Source: Ralstonia mannitolilytica
GTDB taxonomy: Bacteria > Pseudomonadota > Gammaproteobacteria > Burkholderiales > Burkholderiaceae
DNA: 64,000 bases
Direction: 5' to 3'
Assembly: GCF_905397375.1 (NCBI RefSeq)
Contig: NZ_CAJPVG010000002.1
Span: 372,001-436,000, forward strand
This document shows positions 48,048 to 56,883 of this stretch, piece after piece. A program made the translations under genes and the position numbers. Each line of letters opens with the position of its first letter. Position 1 is the first letter of the stretch. A model generated the notes under the pieces. It did not search any database. It was not told the origin of the DNA and was given only the letters and a program-made list of their open reading frames with translations.

Positions 48048-48263
48048 ATGTTGAGCCAGACCGCCCCCGATGTTCTGACCGAATGCGAGTACGAACGCGT
48101 TCGTGCCGAACTGCACCGCGCTCTGCACGGCAGCGGGAACCCGCCACAGGGCGAGCGGTCCTGGCTGGCGGGGCGGCGTGAACCCAAGTGGCATAGCGAG
48201 GCTGACGATGCTCCAGACATGCAACACCGCCATCAAACCGTCGCGCGACTACGCCACGCGTAG
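48048..48263 (+). CDS. Possible small protein between the kinase and second regulator
   Basis: A 71-codon open frame (MLSQTAPDVLTECEYERV at the N-terminus, then charged and His-rich). Codon third positions are GC-rich for most of its length, like a real gene here. No family, signal or membrane segment is seen and the ribosome site is weak. It lies in a 411-base gap that would otherwise be empty. Confidence 0.35.
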   Translation: MLSQTAPDVLTECEYERVRAELHRALHGSGNPPQGERSWLAGRREPKWHSEADDAPDMQHRHQTVARLRHA

Positions 48264-48282
48264 CCAACCACGAAACCGAGCC

Positions 48283-48990
48283 ATGAAAATCGGTCTGATC
48301 GACACGCATCTCGCCCGTCAGCAGGCGATCCACTCTGCGCTGCAGCCGACGCGCTTTGAATGCGTGCCCCTGTTTCTCTCACGCCAGGTCTTCGAGGCCA
48401 TTGACCTGCAGGGCATCAACCTGCTGATGGTCGGTTCCCATGCGCACGACATGCCAGGCCTGTCGCTCGTGCGCACCGTGCGCGAGCGCGTGGGGCCGGG
48501 CATGGCCATCGTCTACCTCGCCGATGGCCATGCCGACTCCGAAACCGCCGACGCGCTCAATCACGGCGCAGACCTGTGCTTCCAGGGCGAGATCCGTCCG
48601 CCCGAGCTGCTCGCGCGGCTCGATGCGCTGATCCGCCGCTTTGCCGTGAGCCGTGCCGTGCGCGCTTCTGAAATTCAGCTGGGGCCTTACACGATCGATC
48701 GTCAGAACCGCGCCATCCGCCTGCGCGATACGCTGGTATCGGTACATGCGCGCGAGTTCGAGCTCGCCCTGCTGCTGTTCGCCAATGCGGGCCGCGTGCT
48801 GTCGCGCGCCGACATCGAACTGGCGTTGTGGGGGCGCGAACTGAGCCCGTATTCGCGCACGCTCGATACGCATGTCTCGCGGTTGCGCAAGAAGCTGCTG
48901 CTCGGTCCCGACAACGGCCTGCGCCTGCGCGCCATCTACGGGCAGGGCTTCTGCCTGGAGCGCGTGATGGAAACCGTGGGCCCGAACTGA
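48283..48990 (+). CDS. OmpR-type regulator with a degenerate (pseudo-)receiver
   Basis: A 235-residue paralogue of the regulator at 43169; the two align end to end without large gaps. The receiver lost its chemistry: the phosphoacceptor Asp is G51 (NLLMVGSHAHDMPG), the conserved Thr is A80 and the Lys is G102 (CFQGEIRPPE). Of the acidic pair only D7 remains. The winged helix is intact, with REFELALLLFANAGRVLSR and HVSRLRKKL. It probably binds DNA independently of phosphorylation, perhaps pairing with its paralogue. The AUG at 48283 follows an in-frame run with no family similarity. Confidence 0.88.
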   Translation: MKIGLIDTHLARQQAIHSALQPTRFECVPLFLSRQVFEAIDLQGINLLMVGSHAHDMPGLSLVRTVRERVGPGMAIVYLADGHADSETADALNHGADLCFQGEIRPPELLARLDALIRRFAVSRAVRASEIQLGPYTIDRQNRAIRLRDTLVSVHAREFELALLLFANAGRVLSRADIELALWGRELSPYSRTLDTHVSRLRKKLLLGPDNGLRLRAIYGQGFCLERVMETVGPN

Positions 48991-49033
48991 CGCCCATGCG
49001 TCCGCAGCGCGTTCGAGCCGCGGAGTCGACGTC

Positions 49034-49285
49034 ATGCATCTGCTTATTCTCACGGCCCTGATCGGCTTCCTGTCAGGGCTCGTTGCGCGGCGGATCACTC
49101 CGGGATGCGGCCTCACGGGCTTCACTCTGACCACGATGCTAGGCGTGGCAGGCGCGCTGGCCGCGAGCTTTCTGGGCCAGTTGCTGCGCTGGTACCAGCC
49201 CGGCCAGTCTGCGGGTTGGATCGGCGCGATGATGGGCGCCGTCATCCTCCTGGCGGGCCACCACCTCCTGATGCGCGAGCGCTGA
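49034..49285 (+). CDS. GlsB/YeaQ/YmgE family stress membrane protein
   Basis: An 83-residue protein with three hydrophobic, glycine-rich helices (LILTALIGFLSGLVARRI, LGVAGALAASFLGQLL, GWIGAMMGAVILLAG). This is the transglycosylase-associated family, often induced by envelope or osmotic stress. It starts 43 bases after the pseudo-receiver regulator and may be in its transcript or regulon. A terminator follows. Confidence 0.82.
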   Translation: MHLLILTALIGFLSGLVARRITPGCGLTGFTLTTMLGVAGALAASFLGQLLRWYQPGQSAGWIGAMMGAVILLAGHHLLMRER

Positions 49286-49306
49286 AGCGCTGCGGTCCAT
49301 GGCGCC

Positions 49307-49331
49307 AAGCCCCGAAGATCGGGGCTTTTTT
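49307..49331 (+). terminator. Terminator after the GlsB-family gene
   Basis: AAGCCCCGA pairs with TCGGGGCTT and six Ts follow the stem's GGGGC. It lies 22 bases after the stop codon and closes the signalling block. Confidence 0.9.
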
Positions 49332-49373
49332 GTTGCCGGCAGCCGACGTGCGAACCGGTTGCCCAAAAGAAAT

Positions 49374-49404
49374 GCCCTGACGCTCAGGACGGGAGCATCA
49401 GGGC
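49374..49404 (-). terminator. Possible distal terminator of the GntR gene
   Basis: On the minus strand GCCCTGATGCTC pairs with GAGCGTCAGGGC (one wobble), followed by ATTTCTTTT. It lies about 170 bases past the GntR stop. Rest of the 49332-49575 gap shows nothing else. Confidence 0.45.
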
Positions 49405-49575
49405 CAAGTGACCGCAGCTCTCTCTTCCGCGGCCAAAGCGCACCCACGAGGGGTCGGTGCAGGCTCAGGTTACGTGGCTGAGCGGCCGGGAATGCAAATG
49501 TTTATCAACGGGCCCCAGGCGGCGCCGGTTTTTTCGTAAGACGTCAGACAACTCTCGCGGATTTCGGTTGACCGC

Positions 49576-50331
49576 TCAGGCCGACGCTTGTGCGGCGAGC
49601 CGGCCGGCATCCTCGTGCGCACTGCGCAGGCGTTCGCGGCTGTTGGACAGGTGCATGCGCATGGCGGCACGCGCGGCCTCCGGGTCCTTGCGGGCGATGG
49701 CGTCGAAGATGCTGTGGTGCTCGCGGTTGACCGTCGCGCGCAGTTCGGGCGCGTTGAGGTAGCCCACCTGCGCGAGGTCCATGCGGGTGCGGGGGATGAG
49801 CGTCTTGCCAAGCTGGGCGAGGGCGCCGACAAAGTGCTCGTTGCCCGTGGCGCGTGCAATGCTCAGGTGGAACTGCAGGTCGGAGGTCGCGCTGTCCCGG
49901 CCCTCGGCCTGGTCCTGCTCGATGGCGTCGAGCGCGGCGCGCAGCGCGTCGATTTCCGCAGCGCTGATGCGCTGCGCGGCCAGTCCGGCGCATTCCGTTT
50001 CAATGGCCATGCGCAGTTCCAGCATCGACAGGATGTCGTGCAGCGTGGAGGCCTCGCCCAGCGGGATGCTGTTGTCGGTGCGCGGCGGCAGGACGAAGCT
50101 GCCGATCCCGTGGCGCGTTTCGATGAGCCCCTTGGCCTGCAGGCGCGAGATCGCCTCGCGCACGACGGTCCGGCTCACGCCCAGCGTTTCCATCAGCGCG
50201 GATTCGGTGGGCAGCTTGTCGCCGGGGCGCAGGGATTCCATGGCGATGCGCCCCTTGATGTGGTCCACCACAACGTCTGCGAGGCTTTGGGTGCGGCGCA
50301 CGAGCGTTGCGGGCGGGCTGGTGTCGGGCAT
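49576..50331 (-). CDS. GntR-family regulator, FCD (FadR) subfamily
   Basis: A 251-residue repressor-type regulator. The winged helix has GDKLPTESALMETLGVSRT (about 38-56) and AISRLQAKGLIETRHG. The FCD ligand domain follows (about 90-230), with metal-type His and Asp residues in DLQFHLSIARATGN. It diverges from gudD, so its ligand is probably glucarate or a related sugar acid. Its likely operator is the inverted repeat at 50393-50419. Confidence 0.9.
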   Translation of the reverse strand: MPDTSPPATLVRRTQSLADVVVDHIKGRIAMESLRPGDKLPTESALMETLGVSRTVVREAISRLQAKGLIETRHGIGSFVLPPRTDNSIPLGEASTLHDILSMLELRMAIETECAGLAAQRISAAEIDALRAALDAIEQDQAEGRDSATSDLQFHLSIARATGNEHFVGALAQLGKTLIPRTRMDLAQVGYLNAPELRATVNREHHSIFDAIARKDPEAARAAMRMHLSNSRERLRSAHEDAGRLAAQASA

Positions 50332-50365
50332 GCGGTCTCCGGCGGCGGATTGCGGGTTTACCAGG

Positions 50366-50395
50366 GTGACCCCGTTGGGAAGTGTCCATTATAGT
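50366..50395 (+). promoter_or_regulatory. Promoter of the gudD operon
   Basis: GTGACC at 50366-50371 and TATAGT at 50390-50395 with an 18-base spacer. The -10 overlaps the left arm of the inverted repeat, as expected for a repressed promoter. Confidence 0.55.
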
Positions 50396-50419
50396 CGTCG
50401 TCCATGTTGTACGACGACT
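50393..50419. promoter_or_regulatory. Inverted repeat, likely operator for the GntR regulator
   Basis: AGTCGTCGT (50393-50401) and ACGACGACT (50411-50419) are perfect complements with a nine-base spacer. The site covers the gudD -10 and transcription start and lies 62 bases from the divergent regulator gene. An inner TTGTACGA-like core gives the usual GntR half-site look. Confidence 0.6.
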
Positions 50420-50434
50420 GATGACATATCACCG

Positions 50435-51793
50435 ATGACGATGGATCACCAACCCCCCCAAGCCGCCAAGCACGGCCCGCGCGTCACACGCCTGCAGGTC
50501 ATTCCCGTGGCCGGCCGCGACAGCATGCTGCTGAACCTCAGCGGCGCGCATGGCCCGTTCTTCACTCGCAACATCGCCATCCTGCAAGATTCCGACGGCC
50601 ATATCGGCGTGGGTGAGGTGCCGGGCGGCGAGGCCATCCGCAAGACCATTGAAGACGCGACGCCCCTGGTGGTCGGACAACCGATCGGCGCCTACAACAA
50701 TGTGCTCAATACCGTGCGCCGGCAGTTTGCCGACCGCGACGCCAGCGGGCGCGGCCTGCAGACGTTCGACCTGCGCACCACGGTGCATGCCGTCACCGCG
50801 CTGGAGAGCGCGCTGCTCGACCTGCTCGGCCAGCATCTGGGCGTGCCGGTGGCCGCGCTGCTGGGGCAGGGGCAGCAACGCATCAAGGTGCCGGCGCTGG
50901 GCTACCTGTTCTTCGTGGGCGACCGCACGCGCACCGACCTCGACTACGCCGACGGCAGCGACGCCACCGACGACTGGACACGCCTGCGCCACCAGGAGGC
51001 GCTTACGCCCGAAGCCGTGGTGCGGCTGGCCAAGGCAGCGCATGCGCGCTACGGCTTCAAGGACTTCAAGCTCAAGGGTGGCGTGCTGAGCGGCGACGAG
51101 GAGATGGTCGTCACCACCGCGCTGGCCGAAGCGTTCCCGGAGGCGCGCGTCACGCTCGACCCGAACGGGGCGTGGTCGCTGCAAGAAGCCATCCGCTTGT
51201 GCCGCGACAAGCACCACGTGCTGGCCTACGCCGAAGACCCGTGTGGCGCCGAGAACGGCTACTCCGGCCGCGAGGTGATGGCCGAATTCCGGCGCGCGAC
51301 CGGCCTGCCCACCGCCACCAACATGATCGCCACGGACTGGCGGCAGATGGGTCACGCCATCCAGCTGCATTCGGTCGATATTCCGCTGGCTGATCCGCAT
51401 TTCTGGACGATGCAGGGCTCGGTGCGCGTGGCGCAGATGTGCGACGACTGGGGCCTCACGTGGGGCTCGCACTCCAACAACCACTTCGACATTTCGCTGG
51501 CGATGTTCACGCACGTGGCGGCCGCCGCGCCCGGCAAGATCACCGCCATCGACACGCACTGGATCTGGCAGGACGGCCAGCGGCTCACGCGCGAGCCGTT
51601 CCAGATCGTCGGCGGCGAGATCGATGTGCCGACCGCGCCGGGCCTGGGCGTCACGCTCGACATGGCCGAGATCGAAAAGGCGCATGCGCTTTACAAGGAG
51701 CATGGCCTGGGCGCGCGGGACGATGCCATCGCCATGCGCCAGCTGATCCCCGACTGGCAGTTCGACAACAAGCGGCCCTGCATGGTCCGCTGA
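50435..51793 (+). CDS. gudD: Glucarate dehydratase
   Basis: A 452-residue enolase-superfamily enzyme converting D-glucarate to 5-keto-4-deoxyglucarate. The K-x-K base is in FKDFKLKGGV. Metal ligands are in TLDPNGAW, YAEDPCG and TATNMIATDW, and the catalytic His is in WGSHSNNHFDIS. Start may be the Met at 50435 or the one two codons later. The first gene of an operon with a transporter 70 bases downstream. Confidence 0.92.
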   Translation: MTMDHQPPQAAKHGPRVTRLQVIPVAGRDSMLLNLSGAHGPFFTRNIAILQDSDGHIGVGEVPGGEAIRKTIEDATPLVVGQPIGAYNNVLNTVRRQFADRDASGRGLQTFDLRTTVHAVTALESALLDLLGQHLGVPVAALLGQGQQRIKVPALGYLFFVGDRTRTDLDYADGSDATDDWTRLRHQEALTPEAVVRLAKAAHARYGFKDFKLKGGVLSGDEEMVVTTALAEAFPEARVTLDPNGAWSLQEAIRLCRDKHHVLAYAEDPCGAENGYSGREVMAEFRRATGLPTATNMIATDWRQMGHAIQLHSVDIPLADPHFWTMQGSVRVAQMCDDWGLTWGSHSNNHFDISLAMFTHVAAAAPGKITAIDTHWIWQDGQRLTREPFQIVGGEIDVPTAPGLGVTLDMAEIEKAHALYKEHGLGARDDAIAMRQLIPDWQFDNKRPCMVR

Positions 51794-51863
51794 GCAGGCA
51801 ACACCCGCGGGCGGTCTGCGCTGCCCGTGTCTTACCCAATATAAAAAGATCCGGAGACAAACC

Positions 51864-53168
51864 GTGAAGACCATCAAGGGACTGCGCTGGTGGATCATCG
51901 TGCTGGTGTGCCTGGGCACGATCATCAACTATCTGGCGCGCAACTCGCTGGGCGTGCTCGCGCCCACGCTCAAGGACGAACTGGGGATGAGCACCCAGCA
52001 GTACTCCTACGTGGTCGCCGCGTTCCAGGTCGGCTACACGATCATGCAGCCGGTGTGCGGGTTCATTGTCGATCTGGTCGGACTGCGCATCGGCTTTGCG
52101 CTGTTCGGCGTGCTTTGGTCGTTTGCGGGCGTGCTGCATGCGGGCGCGAGCGGCTGGCTCTCGCTTGCCGGTTTTCGCGCGCTGATGGGGTTGACGGAAG
52201 CCGCGGCCATTCCGTCGGGCATGAAGGCCGTCGCCGAATGGTTTCCCGACAAGGAAAAGTCCGTGGCCGTCGGCTGGTTCAATTCGGGCACCTCGCTTGG
52301 CGCGATGCTGGCGCCGCCGCTGGTGATCTTCCTGCATCTGCGATATGGGTGGCAGTCCGCGTTCGTGGTGACGGGCGCCATCGGCTTCCTGTGGGCGGCG
52401 CTGTGGTTCGCGTTCTATCGTTCGCCGAAGGACCATCCCGCGCTCTCCAGCGTCGAACGCGAAAAGATCATCGGCGGACAGCTGCGCCCCGTGGCTGCCG
52501 AGCGCGGCAAGCGGCCGGTCAAGGACGTCGTCACGTCGCGCCGCTTCTGGGCCATCGCGCTCGCGCGCTTCTTTGCCGAGCCGGCCTGGCAGACGTTCAG
52601 CTTCTGGATCCCGCTGTACTTCGTCAATGAGCGCCACCTCGATCTCAAGGCGATCGCCATGTTTGCGTGGCTGCCGTTCCTGGCGGCCGACCTCGGCGGC
52701 CTCGCCGGTGGCTACCTGTCGCCGTTCCTCATCAAGCGTTTCCGCATTCCTCTGGTGTGGTCGCGCGTGTGCGGCGTCGTGCTGGGCGCGGTCATGATGA
52801 TCGGCCCGGCGTGCGTGGGGCTGGTCGCTTCGCCGTACACGGCCATCGTGCTGTTCTGCGTGGGCGGCTTTGCGCACCAGATGATTTCGGGCCTGGTCAA
52901 CACGCTTTCCGCCGATGTGTTCGACCCGGAAGAGGTCGGTACCGCCAGCGGTTTTGCGGGCATGTCGGCGTGGATCGGCGGCCTGGGCTTCTCGCTGCTG
53001 GTCGGGGCGCTGGCTGACAAGATCGGTTATGGGCCGCTGTTCGGCATGCTCGGCGCATTCGACCTGACCGGCGCCGTGCTTCTGATCGTGCTGATCCGCG
53101 GACAATCCCATGAGGAGCGCGCGGCGCGTCAGGCGCAGTCCTCCCTTCCTGTTTCAAAGCTGAGTTGA
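51864..53168 (+). CDS. MFS transporter, anion:cation symporter family (glucarate/hexuronate type)
   Basis: A 434-residue transporter with about 12 helices, opening MKTIKGLRWWIIVLVCLGTI. The INYLARNSLGVLAP block after helix 1 and GWFNSGTSLGAMLAPPLV in helix 5 are typical of GudP/ExuT-like carriers of sugar acids. The GTG at 51864 follows CCGGAGAC. It follows gudD and probably imports its substrate, which is inference from neighbourhood. Confidence 0.88.
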   Translation: MKTIKGLRWWIIVLVCLGTIINYLARNSLGVLAPTLKDELGMSTQQYSYVVAAFQVGYTIMQPVCGFIVDLVGLRIGFALFGVLWSFAGVLHAGASGWLSLAGFRALMGLTEAAAIPSGMKAVAEWFPDKEKSVAVGWFNSGTSLGAMLAPPLVIFLHLRYGWQSAFVVTGAIGFLWAALWFAFYRSPKDHPALSSVEREKIIGGQLRPVAAERGKRPVKDVVTSRRFWAIALARFFAEPAWQTFSFWIPLYFVNERHLDLKAIAMFAWLPFLAADLGGLAGGYLSPFLIKRFRIPLVWSRVCGVVLGAVMMIGPACVGLVASPYTAIVLFCVGGFAHQMISGLVNTLSADVFDPEEVGTASGFAGMSAWIGGLGFSLLVGALADKIGYGPLFGMLGAFDLTGAVLLIVLIRGQSHEERAARQAQSSLPVSKLS

Positions 53169-53173
53169 AGACG

Positions 53174-55588
53174 ATGTCCTTGCTGCATCCCCCCCGATTT
53201 GACCTGCAGGCGCGCGAAGGCAATCGCCTGCGCCTGGCAAGCGGCACCGGCGCCGCCATTGAAGTCTTTGTGCTGGAAGACGACATCCTGCGCGTGCTCG
53301 TGCTGCCGCACGGAGAGTTGCGTGGCCCGGCCACGTGGTCGATTGCGCCCGGCGCGGAAGACGCGCCGCTCGAGGGGCGCGACCGGCGCGACATGAGCGG
53401 CTTCAGCCTGCCGGCGTTTGCGCTGCACGCCGACGCCGACACGCTGCGCGTGCAGACCACCAAGATCCGCCTGAGCATTGCGCTCGCAGGTGGTTTCTGC
53501 ACCTGGGAGACGCGCGGCCGATCGGGCCAATGGCAGACCGTGCTGGCCGACCGCGCCACGCAGGCCTACAACTTCGGCTACTGGGACGAGCAGGTCTATC
53601 ACTACGTGCGCCGCGAGCCCGGCGAGATGTATTTCGGCCTGGGCGAGCGCGCCGGCGACATGAACCGCGCACACCAGCGTTATGAGATGCGCAACATCGA
53701 CGCGATGGGCTACAGCGCGCGCACGACCGATCCGCTGTACAAGCACATCCCGTTCTACGTGACGTGGCACCCGGAAAACCGCACCGGCTTCGGGCTGTTC
53801 TACGACACGCTGTCGGACTGCAGCTTCGACATGGGCCGCGAGCTGGACAACTACCACGGCCACTATCGTTACTTCGTTGCACCGTTTGGCGATCTCGACT
53901 ACTACTTCATTGCTTCGCCCGACACACCGCTCGATGCCACGCGCCGCTTCACATGGCTGACCGGCCGCCCGGCGTGGATGCCGAAGTGGGGCCTGGGCTA
54001 TTCCGGCTCGACCATGACGTACACCGACGCGCCCAACGCGCAGGAGCAGATGGCCGAGTTCATCAACGGCTGCCGAAAGCACGACATCCTGTGCGATTCG
54101 TTCCATCTGTCGTCGGGTTACACGTCCATCGGGCCGAAGCGCTACGTCTTCCACTGGAACACTGACAAGTTCCCCGATGCGCGCGGTTTTGTGCAGAGCT
54201 ACCTGGATGCAGGCATCCGCCTGTGTCCGAACATCAAGCCGTGCCTGCTGCGCGACCACCCGAAGTTTGACGAAGCCAAAGCCGCCGGCTTGCTGGTGTG
54301 CGATGCCAATGGCGAACCGGCGTGGGTGCAGTTCTGGGACGAGGTCGGTGCATATCTGGACTTCACCAACCCCAAGACGCTCGACTGGTGGAAGGCCAAC
54401 GTCAAGAGCGCGCTGCTTGACTACGGCATGGCCGCCACCTGGAACGACAACAACGAGTTCGAGGTCTGGACGCCCAACGCGTTCGCGCACGGCTTCGGCA
54501 AGAAGACGCCGATCCGCGAGGCCAAGGTGCTGCACACCATGCTGATGATGCGTGCGTCGCGCGAAGCGCAACTGGAGTACGCACCGCAGCGGCGGCCGTT
54601 CCTGGTCTCGCGCTCGGGCAGCGTCGGCATGCAGCGCTACGTGCAGACGTGGTCCGGCGACAACTACACGTCGTGGGAGACGCTGCGCTACAACCTGAAG
54701 ATGGGCTTGGGGCTCGCGCTCTCGGGCGTCTCCAATATCGGCCACGACATCGGCGGGTTTGCCGGCCCGGCGCCGTCGCCCGAGCTGCTCGTACGCTGGG
54801 TGGCCTTTGGCGTGTTCCTGCCGCGCTTCTCCATCCACTCGTGGAACGACGACAAGACGGTCAACGAACCGTGGATGTATCCGCAGGTCACCTCGCAAAT
54901 TGCCTCGCTCATCAAGCTGCGCTACCGGTTGATTCCGTATCTGTACGAGCTGCTGTGGCAATCGACGCAGGCTTACGAGCCGGTGCTCAAGCCGACCTTT
55001 GCCGAGTTCCCGGAAGATCGCCGCTGCTACGACGAGTGCGACGACATGATGATCGGCGCATCGCTGCTGGCCGCGCCCGTCGTGGACCCAGGCCAGAGCG
55101 AGCGCACCGTGTATCTCCCCGCCGGCGCACGCTGGGTGTCGTACTGGAGCGGCGAAGCGTTCGACGGCGGCCGGAGCGTCACCCTGCCCGCACCGTGGGA
55201 TCAGCCGGTGATGCTGATCCGCGAAGGCGGCGTCATCGCGCTGAACGTGGCCGAGCAGCATTTCGACCGGCGCGCCGACCAGCGCGGCTTTCTCCTCGTG
55301 CCCGTGCGAGGTGCGGGCGAGGCTGTCGGCGGCTGCATCGAAGACGACGGCGAAACCGAAGCGTGGCGGGAAGGGCAGCATGGCCGCTGGCATGTGCGGG
55401 CCGTCTCAGACGCCCACACCGTCACGCTGCATGTTTCACGCGAAGGCCGCATGCCGACGCGGGCCGATACCGTTGAAATTCTCCTGCCCGCAGGCGATGC
55501 GCGAACCGTGCAAACGCCGCAAGCCCGCGTGCTGGAGACCGCTGTCGAGGGTGGCTGGCGCCGCCTGACGTTGCAGTTGCAGGCCTAG
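53174..55588 (+). CDS. Glycoside hydrolase family 31 protein
   Basis: An 804-residue GH31 enzyme with no signal peptide, so probably cytoplasmic. An N-terminal beta domain (about 1-235) precedes the barrel. The nucleophile Asp is in ATWNDNNEFEVW (near residue 425) and the acid/base Asp in TWSGDNYTSWETL (near 490). C-terminal beta domains follow. GH31 covers alpha-glucosidases, alpha-xylosidases and others; the substrate here cannot be read. The sulfoquinovosidase signature is not evident. An in-frame TTG at 53165 overlapping the transporter stop is an alternative start. Confidence 0.88.
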   Translation: MSLLHPPRFDLQAREGNRLRLASGTGAAIEVFVLEDDILRVLVLPHGELRGPATWSIAPGAEDAPLEGRDRRDMSGFSLPAFALHADADTLRVQTTKIRLSIALAGGFCTWETRGRSGQWQTVLADRATQAYNFGYWDEQVYHYVRREPGEMYFGLGERAGDMNRAHQRYEMRNIDAMGYSARTTDPLYKHIPFYVTWHPENRTGFGLFYDTLSDCSFDMGRELDNYHGHYRYFVAPFGDLDYYFIASPDTPLDATRRFTWLTGRPAWMPKWGLGYSGSTMTYTDAPNAQEQMAEFINGCRKHDILCDSFHLSSGYTSIGPKRYVFHWNTDKFPDARGFVQSYLDAGIRLCPNIKPCLLRDHPKFDEAKAAGLLVCDANGEPAWVQFWDEVGAYLDFTNPKTLDWWKANVKSALLDYGMAATWNDNNEFEVWTPNAFAHGFGKKTPIREAKVLHTMLMMRASREAQLEYAPQRRPFLVSRSGSVGMQRYVQTWSGDNYTSWETLRYNLKMGLGLALSGVSNIGHDIGGFAGPAPSPELLVRWVAFGVFLPRFSIHSWNDDKTVNEPWMYPQVTSQIASLIKLRYRLIPYLYELLWQSTQAYEPVLKPTFAEFPEDRRCYDECDDMMIGASLLAAPVVDPGQSERTVYLPAGARWVSYWSGEAFDGGRSVTLPAPWDQPVMLIREGGVIALNVAEQHFDRRADQRGFLLVPVRGAGEAVGGCIEDDGETEAWREGQHGRWHVRAVSDAHTVTLHVSREGRMPTRADTVEILLPAGDARTVQTPQARVLETAVEGGWRRLTLQLQA

Positions 55589-55680
55589 TGCCGCATCCGA
55601 TCGCGTGCCGGCATCGGGATCCGGAGAGCCCGGCGGCGCGCGGTTTTTCCTTGGTGCAGGAGACAACCGAGATCACAACG

Positions 55681-56883
55681 ATGGAAACCACACGAGCCCA
55701 ACATTCCCTCACCCCGCTCTATGTATCGGCGGCGCTGCTGTGCGCGGGCGCTTCAATGCATGCGTCTGCGCAGACATCGGTCACGCTGTATGGCGTGGTG
55801 GACAACGCGTTCGCGTATTCGAGCAACCAGGGCGGGCACTCCAATACCTACATCAACTCGGGCGCGCTCCTGGCGAGCAAGTTCGGCTTGTATGGCACCG
55901 AAGATCTGGGCGGCGGCAACCTGGCACTGTTCCGGCTGGAGAGCGGCTTCAATGCCGACACGGGCCAGCAGAGCCAGGCCGGCTTCCTCTTCAACCGGCA
56001 GGCCTACGTGGGCCTGAACAACAAGAACTACGGGCAGGTCACGCTGGGTCGTCAGTACACGCCGTACTTCCAGTACGTGGCATCGCTCGGACCGACCAAT
56101 GTCCTGACCGGCGCCACCGGCGCCCACCCGGGTGACGTCGATGCGCTGGACACCACGCTGCGCTTCAACAATTCCATCACGTATACGTCACCGGTGTTCG
56201 GGGGCCTGCAGGCTGGCGTGCAGTATGGCTTTGGCGAGCAGGCGGGCAGCATTTCCCACGGCAGCAGCGTCAGTGCGGCGTTGCGCTACGACTACCAGGC
56301 GTTCTCGTGGGGCGCCGGCTATACGCGCCTGAAGAACGTGTCGAACGGCGCGACCGCCGGCAACTTCAGCAACGTCGGCACGTTCGCCAACAACTCGCCG
56401 GTCAACGCGGGCTATGCATCGGCGGATACCGCCCAGCTCATCGCCACCGCGGCGCGCTACACCTTCGGCAAGGTGATGGTCGGGCTGAACTACTCGAACG
56501 TGCAGTACAAGCCGGGCGCCACGTCGCTGTTCACGCAATCGGCCACGTTCAACACCGTGGGCGCCATTGCCACGTATGCAGCCACGCCCGCGCTGACACT
56601 CGCGTTCGGCTACAGCTATACCGCCGAGAAGGCGCGCAACGGCATCACGTCGCCGGCCAAGTACAACCAGTTCTCGATGGAACAGCTTTATTCGTTGTCC
56701 AAGCGTACGGCCTTCTACGCGATCGAGGCGTACCAGCGGGCCAGCGGACAGACGTTGCGCGCGAGCGGCGCCGGCACGAGCATGGTTGACGCCGTGGCGT
56801 CGGTGGGCGATTCGCAGAACGGCACGCCGTCGAACGGGCGTAGCCAGTTCGTGGGCATGGTCGGCATCCGGCATTCGTTCTGA
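55681..56883 (+). CDS. Gram-negative general porin (OmpC/Omp32-like)
   Basis: A 400-residue outer-membrane trimeric porin precursor. The signal peptide ends MHASAQTSVTLYG (cleavage after Ala near residue 31). Alternating aromatic strands and the GFLFNRQAYVGLNNKNYGQV block are typical, and it ends in Phe (GIRHSF), needed for outer-membrane insertion. It lies in the sugar operon 92 bases after the GH31 gene and probably admits the substrate. Its TGA overlaps the next ATG. Confidence 0.92.
   Translation: METTRAQHSLTPLYVSAALLCAGASMHASAQTSVTLYGVVDNAFAYSSNQGGHSNTYINSGALLASKFGLYGTEDLGGGNLALFRLESGFNADTGQQSQAGFLFNRQAYVGLNNKNYGQVTLGRQYTPYFQYVASLGPTNVLTGATGAHPGDVDALDTTLRFNNSITYTSPVFGGLQAGVQYGFGEQAGSISHGSSVSAALRYDYQAFSWGAGYTRLKNVSNGATAGNFSNVGTFANNSPVNAGYASADTAQLIATAARYTFGKVMVGLNYSNVQYKPGATSLFTQSATFNTVGAIATYAATPALTLAFGYSYTAEKARNGITSPAKYNQFSMEQLYSLSKRTAFYAIEAYQRASGQTLRASGAGTSMVDAVASVGDSQNGTPSNGRSQFVGMVGIRHSF

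Noticed and set aside
53129..55393. 754-codon frame antisense to the GH31 gene
   Set aside because: Same codon-bias artefact; GH31 catalytic motifs fix the real strand.
53174..55588. GH31 protein considered as a sulfoquinovosidase (YihQ)
   Set aside because: The expected substrate-binding signature was not recognised and the neighbours are sugar-acid genes, not sulfoglycolysis genes.
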